A stretch of DNA of 64,000 bases from Halalkalibacter krulwichiae (GCF_002109385.1 NZ_CP020814.1:2503501-2567500); one strand, 5' to 3'. Positions 49,225 to 57,980 are shown, counted from the stretch's first letter. The notes: a model not told the origin generated them from the letters alone. Numbers and translations are program-made.

Positions 49225-49791
49225 TCAATTCATATCATTAATCATTGATTCAATCATTTCGTATGACATAGGTCCAATCATTTTATTTTGAATGATTCCT
49301 TGAGTATCAATCATGTAAGTTGTTGGAATTGAATAAGCTTGATACATTGCTCCAATGTCACCATCTACATCTAAAAATACTGGAAAGGTTAACTTAAACT
49401 CATCATATACAAATGGTGTAACGTCTTTCGAATTTCTCTCTTGAGTTGTTAGATTTACAGCTAATATTGTCACTCCCTCATCTTTATAGCGCTCATAAAA
49501 ATCTTGCATGTGCGGCATTTCTGCACGACAAGGCGGGCACCACGTTGCCCACAAGTTTAGAATGACCTTCTCTCCTTTGAAGTCAGAAAGTTTTAATGAT
49601 TGACCCTCTATCGTCTCTAATTCAAAGTCCGGGGCCAGATTACCTTGCTTAATTCCTACTTCTAGGCCTTCTATCGTTATTTCGGTAATAAAATCTTTTG
49701 AAGGTTCTCGTCTTTGATCTATAATTCCCCATCCAATTAAGCCAATTAGAAATAAGATCACAATAAAATTCTTCTTATTTTTCAACTTCAA
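49225..49791 (-). CDS. Membrane-anchored thiol-disulfide oxidoreductase (TlpA/ResA family)
   Basis: A 188-residue thioredoxin-fold protein held by one N-terminal helix (FIVILFLIGLIGWGII), active outside the membrane. The active site is WATWCPPCRAEMPHM (Cys near 84 and 87) and the cis-Pro motif is SIPTTYMID. TTG 49791 follows AAGGAAGG. It lies 50 bases after a Lgt-like membrane protein gene, suggesting a pair. Likely targets are extracellular cysteine proteins or cytochrome c apoproteins. Confidence 0.9.
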   Translation of the reverse strand: MKLKNKKNFIVILFLIGLIGWGIIDQRREPSKDFITEITIEGLEVGIKQGNLAPDFELETIEGQSLKLSDFKGEKVILNLWATWCPPCRAEMPHMQDFYERYKDEGVTILAVNLTTQERNSKDVTPFVYDEFKLTFPVFLDVDGDIGAMYQAYSIPTTYMIDTQGIIQNKMIGPMSYEMIESMINDMN

Positions 49792-49841
49792 TCGCCCTTC
49801 CTTTTAAAATAAAATAAAAAACCTTGCTCCAATAACAGAAA

Positions 49842-50495
49842 TTAATGCTTCTCATTAATTTTGAATTGCAAAACCAATAGAAAAAGTGCCACTAAGATAA
49901 AGAAAATTTGAATAGAATTAAAGCCGAAATAAATAGCTGTAGAATGAGCAAAAAACTGTAAAAAGAGTTGTCCTAAACTGTAAATGAACATGACTGTTAA
50001 GATCTTCTCTGATTGAAACTCCTTGCTCTTAAGCAAGAGAACGATCAATAGAGTCGACAAAAAAACTTGTCCAGAATAATAGAAGACATTATCTGCCAAT
50101 AAAGGAATAACATAAACGTTCACAGTCGCTAGCCATCCAATCAGCAAGAGCTCGGCATAGTATTGAAATTTAACGTTTTGCTTAGAGGATTGAACGTAAA
50201 TATAGATTAGTCCAATAACAATTCCAAGCAAGATTCCCCTAAAACCACCATCAAAATAGATAATTCCAACTGGATAAGAAAGGGCATATGATGGATAAAA
50301 CAGAACATAACTTATCTTCCAAACAATAAATCCGTAAAATACTCCATTAAAAATCACTTCTAACAATAATTTTCTATGAAAATTTGTTTTCCTCAAACGA
50401 ACACTTATTAATACATATGCAGCTAAAAGTGATAATCCAATAACAATCCACCTTATCGGGATACGAAAAGGTCCTAACATAACAAAATCTTCCAT
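49842..50495 (-). CDS. Lgt-like polytopic membrane protein
   Basis: A 217-residue membrane protein with about seven hydrophobic segments. ATG 50495 (MEDFVMLGPF) follows AAGGGGGATAG. The N-terminal LGPFRIPIRWIVIGLSLLAA and later YFDGGFRGILLGIVIG resemble prolipoprotein diacylglyceryl transferase, but the catalytic HGG-type and RxGNxxNxE motifs of Lgt are missing. It therefore is likely a distant relative with another job. It is followed by the TlpA-like gene, and both could handle redox or lipoprotein maturation. Confidence 0.65.
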   Translation of the reverse strand: MEDFVMLGPFRIPIRWIVIGLSLLAAYVLISVRLRKTNFHRKLLLEVIFNGVFYGFIVWKISYVLFYPSYALSYPVGIIYFDGGFRGILLGIVIGLIYIYVQSSKQNVKFQYYAELLLIGWLATVNVYVIPLLADNVFYYSGQVFLSTLLIVLLLKSKEFQSEKILTVMFIYSLGQLFLQFFAHSTAIYFGFNSIQIFFILVALFLLVLQFKINEKH

Positions 50496-50605
50496 ACCTA
50501 TCCCCCTTCTAAAAATTTTGAACACCACAAAAATAAAAGACGAAAACCGGTAATTTTCGTCTCATGATTCTCATCTTACTAAAAGTCATGTACGATAACT
50601 CACAT

Positions 50606-50782
50606 TTAGAAAATTGAAAGGACAACACCCGTTATCGTATAAAGAATAAAAATAGCTCCTACCAGGAACCAAAGGTATACAGCAGGTCATATAGGCGAAC
50701 TTGTTTTTCCTATTTTACCTTCTGTATCTTCCTTGACACTTCACTGGTTATTTGTACAGTTTTTTTCATTTTCATTAATCAT
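50606..50782 (-). CDS. 58-codon frame with two in-frame TGA codons (small membrane protein)
   Basis: ATG 50782 stands eight bases after a perfect GAAAGGAGG. The frame runs 58 codons to TAA 50606, broken only by TGA at codons 14 (50741-50743) and 32 (50687-50689). The text is MINENEKNCTNNQ, TGA, SVKEDTEGKIGKTSSPI, TGA, PAVYLWFLVGAIF, then ILYTITGVVLSIF. The last 26 codons form a clean membrane helix. Trp would suit both TGA sites, so TGG-to-TGA changes (error or decay) are likely; Sec is less likely, as I find no convincing SECIS after either codon. Confidence 0.4.
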
Positions 50783-50961
50783 TTAAATAACCTCCTTTCT
50801 TCTATACTCTATTAGGTATATTTTATACATATAAGGGTATATAGTCAATCGACACTCATTTCGTAATCATAATGTTCAAACTTATAATTGGAATCCATTA
50901 CCTCTTTTCAATACGTTTTGTTTGTCTTATAATTGCCTGTTGAAAGGAGGAAAAAAATACA

Positions 50962-51876
50962 ATGACTAGACAAGTCAAACAATATATTTTTTTCGATTTT
51001 GAGATGCTCTGTTCAAAAGATGGAATGAGTTTTGAATCAATGGAAGCAATTCGCTTAGGAGCAGTGAAATACGATTTAGCCACAGAAGAAATTACTACTT
51101 TTGACCGATATATTAAACCAGTTTCAACTAAGCCTTTAAGTAATTTCTGTAAAGAGCTAACTGGAATTCGTGACGAGGATTTAGTTACAGAAGCTTCTTT
51201 CGATATAGTTTTCCAAGAATTTCTCACTTGGATAGGTGGTGTAAAAAAATCCCGCTTTTTTTCTTGGTCACCAAGTGATTTATCTCGTTTAAAGATAGAT
51301 GCAAAAGCACACAACATTTCATGTAAAACGATAAAGAAAATTGAAATGAGATATGTTGATTTTCAAGAAATCTTTACGAAACGCGTATCAAAAACGAATG
51401 CATCTGTTGAATCTGCCTTGCAATTATACGGTTTACATTTCATCGGAGCAAAGCATAATCCGATGTACGATGCCTTCAATACATTGCGAATCTATTTAAC
51501 TTTCTTACATCAACCTCTAGCAACCGATTTAATTATGCTTAGAACTTTCATTTTTGAAGATGGTGATTTGTTAATAGAACGAATCAATACAGAGCTTCAT
51601 CAAAAGCTTAGCGAAGACCTTTCTTCTCTTTTTTCACAAGGTGATGTTTACAAAATGAAAGACGCTACTAAACTAGTTAAAAAGGCAAGAAATCTTGTAA
51701 AGAAATACAATAATATCTTAATTAACCGTTCAAAATTATTTAATAAAGAAAACTTAACATTAGTCGAACATTTAATCGAATTCTATCAAGAACTCGTACA
51801 TGTTTATGAAGAGCACAGAAAATACTCTTCTAAAATTATCATTCTTGATCAATCATTTTCACATTCAATAAGTTAA
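50962..51876 (+). CDS. DEDDh 3'-5' exonuclease family protein
   Basis: A 304-residue protein with an RNase T/DnaQ-like fold in the first 200 residues. Visible acidic residues are IFFDFEML (D, E of motif I), a motif II region near WSPSDLSRL, and KHNPMYDAFNTLRIYL (H and D of motif III). The ~100-residue C-terminal part is Lys/Leu-rich and coiled. KapD-like relatives in Bacillus are shorter. Nucleic acid processing is likely, exact substrate unknown. ATG follows AAGGAGGAAAAAAATACA. Confidence 0.8.
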   Translation: MTRQVKQYIFFDFEMLCSKDGMSFESMEAIRLGAVKYDLATEEITTFDRYIKPVSTKPLSNFCKELTGIRDEDLVTEASFDIVFQEFLTWIGGVKKSRFFSWSPSDLSRLKIDAKAHNISCKTIKKIEMRYVDFQEIFTKRVSKTNASVESALQLYGLHFIGAKHNPMYDAFNTLRIYLTFLHQPLATDLIMLRTFIFEDGDLLIERINTELHQKLSEDLSSLFSQGDVYKMKDATKLVKKARNLVKKYNNILINRSKLFNKENLTLVEHLIEFYQELVHVYEEHRKYSSKIIILDQSFSHSIS

Positions 51877-51954
51877 AAAACTCGAAGCGAGGATGAAAAT
51901 CTTCCTTCATACATAAAAAAAGTAAATAAAAAAACACCGCTTCAATACGGCGTC

Positions 51955-52131
51955 TTAATGAACTAGTAAGTGACGATATTCTATACAACATTGGGCGCAA
52001 CCATTCCATGAATATACCTCTATTTGTTTTTCCAGGCATTTGGAACATATTGTACTTTCACAGTAAGGACATTCTTTTTGAACACTTCCTTCTTTACAAC
52101 TTCCACAGTCAGCACAACGATTCACCGCCAT
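51955..52131 (-). CDS. Small cysteine-rich protein (likely zinc-binding)
   Basis: A 58-residue protein: MAVNRCADCGSCKEG, then VQKECPYCESTICSKCLEKQ and WNGCAQCCIEYRHLLVH. Ten cysteines form four CxxC-type pairs, enough for two zinc sites, or an iron-sulfur site. ATG 52131 follows GGGAGGGATTGT, a good ribosome site. No family is recognised. It is convergent with the exonuclease. Confidence 0.65.
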   Translation of the reverse strand: MAVNRCADCGSCKEGSVQKECPYCESTICSKCLEKQIEVYSWNGCAQCCIEYRHLLVH

Positions 52132-52296
52132 ACAATCCCTCCCTATCTAATGAAATATATGGGAAAGTGCAACATAAAAGACCTAAGCGCTAGTCGAAAT
52201 ATTTTAATTGATCCATCTCTATTTCTCTTTTTAATCTTATGTTTAGTTAATTATTCACCTGTCAAAGCTACTAAGAAAAAGGTTTAAGGAGGTTAT

Positions 52297-52719
52297 ATGT
52301 TTTCTTTAAGAGGAGATGCACATAAATTTTACTTAAAACTGAAAAAAGAAGCTGAACGCGGTATTGATATAAGCAAAAAGAAAGAAATACAAGAATTAGA
52401 CCAGATTCGCCGTTTTTATAAAGGCATTGATACAACACTATTAATAAATATTAACTATTGGATTAGGAAAGAGAAAAGTGGATCAGGATTAATCCCTATT
52501 CTTATTACAGCTATACCTTGGATTCTCTTTATATTTAGTAAACAAGTTCAGGCTATCTTTCATCATGATGATCATTACTTATGGTTAGTTGTTGTCCTCC
52601 TATACATTTTTGCCGTCACTCTTAGTGTCGTTATTCATTTTAAAGAGCGTGCATGGGCAACTCTACACGCTCAAATCATTGAAGATATATTGACAATCAG
52701 AAAGCAACTAGAAAAGTGA
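52297..52719 (+). CDS. Membrane protein of unknown function
   Basis: A 140-residue protein starting at ATG 52297 after AAGGAGGTTAT. The N-terminal 60 residues are charged (FYLKLKKEAERGIDISKKKE); two membrane segments follow (about 66-82 and 93-112), then a short cytoplasmic tail ILTIRKQLEK. No family recognised. It sits between the cysteine-rich gene and methionine gamma-lyase and may be alone. Confidence 0.65.
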   Translation: MFSLRGDAHKFYLKLKKEAERGIDISKKKEIQELDQIRRFYKGIDTTLLININYWIRKEKSGSGLIPILITAIPWILFIFSKQVQAIFHHDDHYLWLVVVLLYIFAVTLSVVIHFKERAWATLHAQIIEDILTIRKQLEK

Positions 52720-52738
52720 AAGTCCAACTCTAAAGCAT

Positions 52739-53929
52739 TCATGTAATATCATTTAATGCTTGCTCTAAATCAGCCCATATATCTTCCCATGCCTCTAAGC
52801 CAACAGATAAGCGGAGCAATTGATCAGAGATGTCCATTTCTTCTCGAACACTCTTAGGAACAACCGCATGTGTCATAGATGCCGGGTGTTGAATTAAGCT
52901 TTCAGGATCACCTAAACTAACAGCAATTTTGATTAACTGCAAACGATTAACCACTTTTACAGTGTCTTCAAACGTTCCTTTGACTTCAAAAGAAATTAGG
53001 CCTCCTCCTTTTTTCATTTGTCTTTGCATAATCGCATAATCGCTTTGTTGCTTTTGCCCAGGATAATATACGGCTTTGATTTTGGGATGAAACCTTAATT
53101 TATCGGCAAGTTGCTCTGCGGAATCACAATGGCGGTCCATTCGTATAGCTAATGTTTTTAATCCTCGTATTAAAAGCCACGCATCAAAAGGAGAAAGAAT
53201 TCCACCTAAATCCTTTTGAGTCGATTTCCTAATTTCATTAACAGTCTCTTCTTTTCCTACAATGACTCCAGCGACTACATCACCATGCCCCCCAATATAC
53301 TTCGTAGCACTATGAACAACCAAATCACAGCCAATTGATAGAGGTTGTTGCAAATAAGGTGTAGAGAAAGTGTTGTCGACAATGACAGTTATACCTTTTT
53401 CTTTTGCAATGCTCGTAACTAATTGCAAATCGATTAATTTCATCGTCGGATTGATTGGTGTTTCGATATAAATGCATGTTGTTTCATCTTGGATATTAGC
53501 TATAATTTCTTCTTTTGTTTGCAGCGTAGAAAACGTGTAATTAATACTATATTTTTCCTTTAACATATCAAGCAGACCGAATGTACAGCCATATACTCCT
53601 TTTGAACACAATATATGATCATTTGCTTTTGTCGTACTCATAATAGAGGCTGATACAGCTGCCATACCAGAAGAAAAGGCCAAAGCTCTTTCACCCTCTT
53701 CTAGATTTGCCATTTTTTCCTCCAATATCGAAACAGTAGGATTAGCCAGTCTAGAATAGATATAACCATCTTCTTGACCAGCAAATCGACCGGCTCCTTG
53801 TTCAATTGAAGAAAACGTAAATGTTGATGTTTGGTAAATGGGTGGACTTAAACTATCAAAATGTTGCTTAGGATTATAGCCAGAGTGAATAACCTTCGTT
53901 TCAAAACGTGTTTTATGATCCATTTTCAT
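52739..53929 (-). CDS. megL: Methionine gamma-lyase (PLP, Cys/Met metabolism family)
   Basis: A 396-residue PLP enzyme of the trans-sulfuration family. The PLP lysine is in VVHSATKYIGGHGDVVAG (Lys near 206). The segment SKGVYGCTFGLLDM holds the cysteine that distinguishes methionine gamma-lyase from cystathionine enzymes, so release of methanethiol, ammonia and 2-oxobutyrate from methionine is likely. A cre sequence stands 15 bases upstream, so carbon repression is probable. The related mdeA-type and cystathionine gamma-synthase activities cannot be excluded. It would also act on selenomethionine, which is worth noting in a selenium-using strain. Confidence 0.85.
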   Translation of the reverse strand: MKMDHKTRFETKVIHSGYNPKQHFDSLSPPIYQTSTFTFSSIEQGAGRFAGQEDGYIYSRLANPTVSILEEKMANLEEGERALAFSSGMAAVSASIMSTTKANDHILCSKGVYGCTFGLLDMLKEKYSINYTFSTLQTKEEIIANIQDETTCIYIETPINPTMKLIDLQLVTSIAKEKGITVIVDNTFSTPYLQQPLSIGCDLVVHSATKYIGGHGDVVAGVIVGKEETVNEIRKSTQKDLGGILSPFDAWLLIRGLKTLAIRMDRHCDSAEQLADKLRFHPKIKAVYYPGQKQQSDYAIMQRQMKKGGGLISFEVKGTFEDTVKVVNRLQLIKIAVSLGDPESLIQHPASMTHAVVPKSVREEMDISDQLLRLSVGLEAWEDIWADLEQALNDIT

Positions 53930-53944
53930 CCTTCACTCCCTTCA

Positions 53945-53959
53945 GGTAAGCGCTTTCTA
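53945..53959 (-). promoter_or_regulatory. cre site of megL
   Basis: TAGAAAGCGCTTACC on the minus strand matches the CcpA consensus core and lies directly upstream of the ribosome-binding region. Confidence 0.65.
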
Positions 53960-53998
53960 TATTGTTTCCATTTTAACTGCAATAAAGAAGACTTCCAA

Positions 53999-54094
53999 TC
54001 AAATTGCTTCAAGAATTAAGATAATGATTGCAGCAATTGCAGAGCCAATGACACCTGCTGTTAATAAAGGCTTCAACAAATTGAATCTAGTCAT
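53999..54094 (-). CDS. 31-residue membrane peptide
   Basis: MTRFNLLKPLLTAGVIGSAI followed by AAIIILILEAI. It is a single hydrophobic helix with a basic start. ATG 54094 is about six bases after GGGGGAAGGG. It is divergent by spacing and not part of a known family; such peptides are common in Bacillus. Its stop lies 40 bases upstream of the cre site of megL. Confidence 0.5.
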   Translation of the reverse strand: MTRFNLLKPLLTAGVIGSAIAAIIILILEAI

Positions 54095-54290
54095 ATTTGC
54101 CCTTCCCCCTTATGCTCCATATATTGCTTCCTATTAATTTATATGTACAACTCTCATGTATTAAAACAACTATTGAATGATTTCGGAAAAGTCGATCCGA
54201 CCGTATCTCCTATTACCAATTTTTAAAATTGATTGAGGTTCTTTTAATCTGTTAAAATAGATAGATATTTCTAGTTAAGGAGGACTCTTA

Positions 54291-54656
54291 TTGTTTAAAG
54301 GGAAAGCGTTTTGCGAAGCGCATATACAATTATTTTCTAAAAAAGGTGATCCGGAAGATCGCTTGTTGCAGCGAGTTAAGGCAATTTCTACTTACATGAG
54401 CCCAACGGTGAGAGTAACACACGTAACAACTCTGCAATCGAAACTAGATGAATATGGTAATCCAATGAAATCATTATCGGTTCGAGCAGAAGTGCTTGTT
54501 AAGTATGATCCATATATTACTCATTTAAATGATTATAGAGTAAAAGCATGCACAATTTTACGTGATCAACTTCCACGAGCAGGTGCAATTATGGCTCATT
54601 CCATTGATACATATAGCCCTTTAAGAGAACATGGATTCACTAGTGGAAGCCGTTAA
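54291..54656 (+). CDS. Hypothetical protein
   Basis: A 121-residue soluble protein starting at TTG 54291 behind AAGGAGG. Visible stretches: FCEAHIQLFSKKGDPEDRLL, SVRAEVLVKYDPYITH and RAGAIMAHSIDTYSP. No motif or membrane segment gives a function. Good ribosome site and coding composition support it as real. Confidence 0.6.
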   Translation: MFKGKAFCEAHIQLFSKKGDPEDRLLQRVKAISTYMSPTVRVTHVTTLQSKLDEYGNPMKSLSVRAEVLVKYDPYITHLNDYRVKACTILRDQLPRAGAIMAHSIDTYSPLREHGFTSGSR

Positions 54657-54791
54657 TATTATATAACGGTTCTTTTAAGAATTGAGTGCCTATTATCTCT
54701 TTATTCTTTTCATATATTTCCTTGGCACTGCGCACTCATACTCCGCATTCGCATAAGATATAGCATCTTTACATGAACGGAGAGATGAGTT

Positions 54792-55010
54792 ATGGCGAAA
54801 AAAACAAACAAGAAAAAAGCAACTCCTAAAATTTCAGCGAATGAAAAGTATCAATTTACAATGAGAATGGTTACTTCTGACACATGCTTCTCTTGTAAGA
54901 GCCAATGCGCCAGAGGACTCGATTATTTAGAAAAAATGAGCACACCTGGTGCAATCGGAAAAGGAGTACCGTGTATTCTAACAAAGGGGCGGGCAGTCGG
55001 AAAAAGATAA
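54792..55010 (+). CDS. Small Cys-containing basic protein
   Basis: A 72-residue protein beginning MAKKTNKKKATPKISANEKY with a CFSCKSQCARG cluster (about 38-48) and one further Cys near the end (VPCILTKGRAVGKR). A zinc site is possible. It is preceded by GGAGAGATGAGTT and followed by a strong terminator. No named family recognised. Confidence 0.6.
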   Translation: MAKKTNKKKATPKISANEKYQFTMRMVTSDTCFSCKSQCARGLDYLEKMSTPGAIGKGVPCILTKGRAVGKR

Positions 55011-55020
55011 GCTTCAACAT

Positions 55021-55047
55021 ACAGGCGTTGCATACAGCAACGCCTGT
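55021..55047 (+). terminator. Terminator of the 54.8-kb gene
   Basis: ACAGGCGTTGC pairs perfectly with GCAACGCCTGT. Confidence 0.85.
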
Positions 55048-55100
55048 TTCTGTTTCAGTTTCTTGCTGCTCTCTCCATCAAAGGATCCTTTATTCTTCAT

Positions 55101-55307
55101 CTAGGCTCTTGGTGCGCTTTCAAATCCAATTGCTTTATGTGTGCCATCACAGAATGGCTTATTTTTTGATGCACCACATCGACACAAAGAGAAAGTAGGT
55201 TTTGTTGTAAATACATTTCCTTCTCCATCAACAAGCTCAATATCTCCTTTAACTCGAAACGAACCATTGTCATTAACTTTAATAACGACTTTTTGCTTTT
55301 CATTCAT
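55101..55307 (-). CDS. CDGSH-type iron-sulfur protein
   Basis: A 68-residue protein. The cluster motif C-x-C-x2-S-x3-P-x-C-D-G-T-H is seen in LCRCGASKNKPFCDGTH (about 41-57), which ligates a [2Fe-2S] cluster through three Cys and one His. A short beta N-terminus precedes it. Bacillus members are cytoplasmic; redox or iron roles are suspected. Directly upstream of the alpha/beta hydrolase. Confidence 0.85.
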   Translation of the reverse strand: MNEKQKVVIKVNDNGSFRVKGDIELVDGEGNVFTTKPTFSLCRCGASKNKPFCDGTHKAIGFESAPRA

Positions 55308-55327
55308 TTAGGTCACCCCTATATATA

Positions 55328-56272
55328 TTATTCATTTTTTGCCACTTTATATAACTGTTTATTAATCCATTCACAAAGATGTTTGATTACCTCATGATTG
55401 TTCATTTCATTTAGCATTTCGTGTCGTCCCTTATGATAAAATCGGTAATCAACGTGATTAAGATGATGCCTTTTCAATTGATCTATTACCTTTTTTATTC
55501 CTTTTGTATGTTCTCCAACAGGATCATCTGCTCCACTAAAAAAGTAAAATGGCAATGTTTTATTTATTTTTTCTACTTCAGAATCTAGATGAATTAAATC
55601 AAGCCCTTTTAATACATCATAAAACAAGCCAATTGTCGGGATAAAGCCGCATTTAGGATCATCGATGTATTTTCTAACTTCATTTTGATTAGTTGACAAC
55701 CAATCAAAATCGGTCATTTTAGGTGAGATTTTTTTATTGTAATTCTGAAAGATTAAACGATTGATTAAGTGTCCCTCTGACTTTTTACTTCGTTTTTTCA
55801 TTTGCTTTTCAGCGATTTTCACTAACGTTTTCCCTTTATAACCAGGATGTCCACCTGTCCCTGATAACAAAACTCCATCAACACACCCATCATATCGTTG
55901 GACAAAACGCCGGACAAAAAAGGATCCCATGCTGTGACCTAATAAAAATACAGGGAGGTCCGGATGGTTAAGGTGAATAAATTCATTAATTTCTTTTAAA
56001 TCTGTAACAGCTCTTTCAAACCCGTTTTCATCTGACAAATGACCAAGTAGTCCGTTTCTCTCCACTGTTCTTCCATGACCGCGGTGATCATGTGCGTACA
56101 CAATCATTTTGCAAGCTGCTAATTGCTCAGCAGTGCGTTGATAACGTTCACTATGCTCTGCCATCCCATGCGCTAGCTGGATAATTGCTTTTGGTGCAAT
56201 CGTTTCATCTTGCCAACTCCAAAGATACACTTCATGCCCATCTGATAGCGGAATCCAACTTTCTCGTTTCAT
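55328..56272 (-). CDS. Alpha/beta hydrolase (lysophospholipase-like)
   Basis: A 314-residue soluble hydrolase. ATG 56272 (MKRESWIPL) follows GAAAGGGGG. The oxyanion segment is LAHGMAEHSERY, the nucleophile elbow GHSMGSFFVRR (Ser near 112) and the catalytic Asp and His are in GADDPVG and KGRHEMLNE. Family members act on monoglycerides or lysophospholipids. A terminator separates it from the PAP2 gene. Confidence 0.85.
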   Translation of the reverse strand: MKRESWIPLSDGHEVYLWSWQDETIAPKAIIQLAHGMAEHSERYQRTAEQLAACKMIVYAHDHRGHGRTVERNGLLGHLSDENGFERAVTDLKEINEFIHLNHPDLPVFLLGHSMGSFFVRRFVQRYDGCVDGVLLSGTGGHPGYKGKTLVKIAEKQMKKRSKKSEGHLINRLIFQNYNKKISPKMTDFDWLSTNQNEVRKYIDDPKCGFIPTIGLFYDVLKGLDLIHLDSEVEKINKTLPFYFFSGADDPVGEHTKGIKKVIDQLKRHHLNHVDYRFYHKGRHEMLNEMNNHEVIKHLCEWINKQLYKVAKNE

Positions 56273-56293
56273 AACATGCCCCCTTTCGAAGAA

Positions 56294-56322
56294 AAAGAGA
56301 TCACTTATTAAGTGATCTCTTT
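56294..56322 (-). terminator. Terminator of the PAP2 gene
   Basis: A 13-bp perfect stem, AAAGAGATCACTT with AAGTGATCTCTTT, ends in TTC-rich sequence on the minus strand. Confidence 0.8.
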
Positions 56323-56349
56323 GATGTCTCATTCTATTCATATCTTCAC

Positions 56350-57255
56350 TTACACAGAAACATTCCCTTTCATCAACTGAATATCTTTATTGGTTTCATA
56401 TATTCCTAACTTTACAAACATATAAGGCGCACCGAGCAGCCCCCACAAACCTATACAACTATAGCGAATAAAGTCAAAAACAATGTGTTCAGGGAATATA
56501 AATTTCAATCCAATCTGAAGTGCAAATAAACCAATGATTCCAATAGCGTAAGCACTTATTTTCTTTACTGTCCGATTACTAATTAGCATATTGACCTTCT
56601 GCCCTTCAATCAAATAACCAATTCCTGCCCCTAATAAAAAGCCTGCATATTTTGCTCCTTCCTCTTCTGGGAAAAAGGCTACAAAGAATAAAGGTATAAG
56701 TATAGCTAATGACCATTGTGCTTTTGCAGGGATAGTGGAAAGAAAATGCTGAATGCGAATAGCCACTATTAAAATAAAAACAGCTATCATGATTCCTGCG
56801 ATAACATCCGTTGGCCAGTGTAGGCCCGTATATATCCTCGAAAACGAGATGAGAAGAATTAAACAGACGGCAAAGACCCAAAAAGTTGGACGCGATATTA
56901 AATAAGCCAAATATCCCCACAAAGTGGTTGAGCCTTGTGCGTGTCCGCTTGGAAAGGAATCATTCGGGTAATGACTCCCTACTTCAGCAGAGGAAATAAA
57001 AAGCGAATGAACACCTTCGACTCCAATCGGACGCTGAATCGCATATGTAATTTTTAAGAAAGCATTAATTGTTACAGAAACTAAAAAGATATAAAATAGT
57101 CGAAAACCAGCTTGCTTTTGTACACACCAGTAGATAATGGGAACAATTAAAAAATAAAATTCCTCATTGCCCAAAAAGGTTAAGATTGCTGCAATGCTGT
57201 CTAACATAGGGTGTTGATTCTCGGTAAGCGTTCTTAGAAACTCTGCTTGATTCAT
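56350..57255 (-). CDS. PAP2-family membrane phosphatase
   Basis: A 301-residue integral membrane phosphatase with about seven helices. The three active-site motifs are visible: KITYAIQRP (motif 1), FPSGHAQGS (motif 2) and SRIYTGLHWPTDVIAG (motif 3). Substrates are lipid phosphates such as undecaprenyl diphosphate or phosphatidylglycerol phosphate. The gene is probably alone, ended by a terminator. Confidence 0.9.
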   Translation of the reverse strand: MNQAEFLRTLTENQHPMLDSIAAILTFLGNEEFYFLIVPIIYWCVQKQAGFRLFYIFLVSVTINAFLKITYAIQRPIGVEGVHSLFISSAEVGSHYPNDSFPSGHAQGSTTLWGYLAYLISRPTFWVFAVCLILLISFSRIYTGLHWPTDVIAGIMIAVFILIVAIRIQHFLSTIPAKAQWSLAILIPLFFVAFFPEEEGAKYAGFLLGAGIGYLIEGQKVNMLISNRTVKKISAYAIGIIGLFALQIGLKFIFPEHIVFDFIRYSCIGLWGLLGAPYMFVKLGIYETNKDIQLMKGNVSV

Positions 57256-57433
57256 ATAAATCCTCCAAAAAAAATAAAATAAGATCCATTATTAGTTCTA
57301 TATAAAAAAGAAGAACCCTTCCTCCCTACAAAATTGGTCGAATTTTGTATCATAACTAATTAAATTAACAATCACCATTTCTTTCTTCAAGCATACGTAT
57401 AAGGTGTAGCAATTTAGCAGAGGAGGAATTTCA

Positions 57434-57523
57434 ATGTCTCACTTTACAGGAGCTAATAGCTTTATTCTGATTGTCGTGTTATTCATTTTGCTAGTAATTG
57501 TAGGGTCTGCCTATATTGCATAG
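57434..57523 (+). CDS. yjcZ: YjcZ-family sporulation peptide
   Basis: A 29-residue peptide, MSHFTGANSFILIVVLFILL then VIVGSAYIA, typical of YjcZ: short polar start and one glycine-ended hydrophobic helix. ATG 57434 follows AGGAGGAATTTCA. Such peptides are made in the sporulating cell. A terminator follows at once. Confidence 0.85.
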   Translation: MSHFTGANSFILIVVLFILLVIVGSAYIA

Positions 57524-57533
57524 AGGTTCAAAA

Positions 57534-57570
57534 CGCCCACTCCTAAAAATCACAATAGGAGCGGGCGTTT
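57534..57570 (+). terminator. Terminator of yjcZ
   Basis: CGCCC plus CTCCTA pair with TAGGAG plus GGGCG, then TTT. Confidence 0.8.
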
Positions 57571-57595
57571 CCCCTTATTACATTTCATTAAAAAA

Positions 57596-57626
57596 CAAGT
57601 ACCCATTTACCAAGAACAGGTACTTG
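57596..57626 (-). terminator. Terminator of the 57.7-kb gene
   Basis: CAAGTACC pairs with GGTACTTG; a T run follows on the minus strand. Confidence 0.6.
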
Positions 57627-57679
57627 CCTTAAAAAATATATACCCTATCTGTATGAACAAACCTTCATTATTATCACTA

Positions 57680-57874
57680 TTATTTTGTCCATCCTGGCTC
57701 ATATGTATAAATTGTTTGTCCTCCATGCTGTGCATTCCCTCGAAAGTCGATGGCATCTTCCTGTTGTAAAAGTATGACACGAAATGTATGGAAGTCTGCT
57801 TTTGATACGAGATATGATTCAATTTCTTTATTCCGTAGCTGTTGCAAGAGTAGAGATACTTCTTCTTTTTCCAT
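57680..57874 (-). CDS. Small conserved-looking hypothetical protein
   Basis: A 64-residue soluble protein: MEKEEVSLLLQQLRNKEIES, then a beta-rich FHTFRVILLQQ and IYTYEPGWTK. ATG 57874 follows GGAAGAAAAAA. It may be a relative of small Bacillus abortive-infection-like or degradation-tag proteins, but I cannot place it. Overlapping longer frames on the same strand look less like coding. Confidence 0.5.
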   Translation of the reverse strand: MEKEEVSLLLQQLRNKEIESYLVSKADFHTFRVILLQQEDAIDFRGNAQHGGQTIYTYEPGWTK

Positions 57875-57980
57875 TTTTTTCTTCCTTTCAATAAAATAAG
57901 TAGAGATGATTGATCATTAAGACAACTCATAGTACGATCAATGTATTAATTTATTTTAACAAAGAGTTGGAGGGCTTCCT

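Noticed and set aside
52024..52287. Plus-strand frame of 87 codons with a hydrophobic end
   Set aside because: It overlaps the cysteine-rich gene and lacks a ribosome site.
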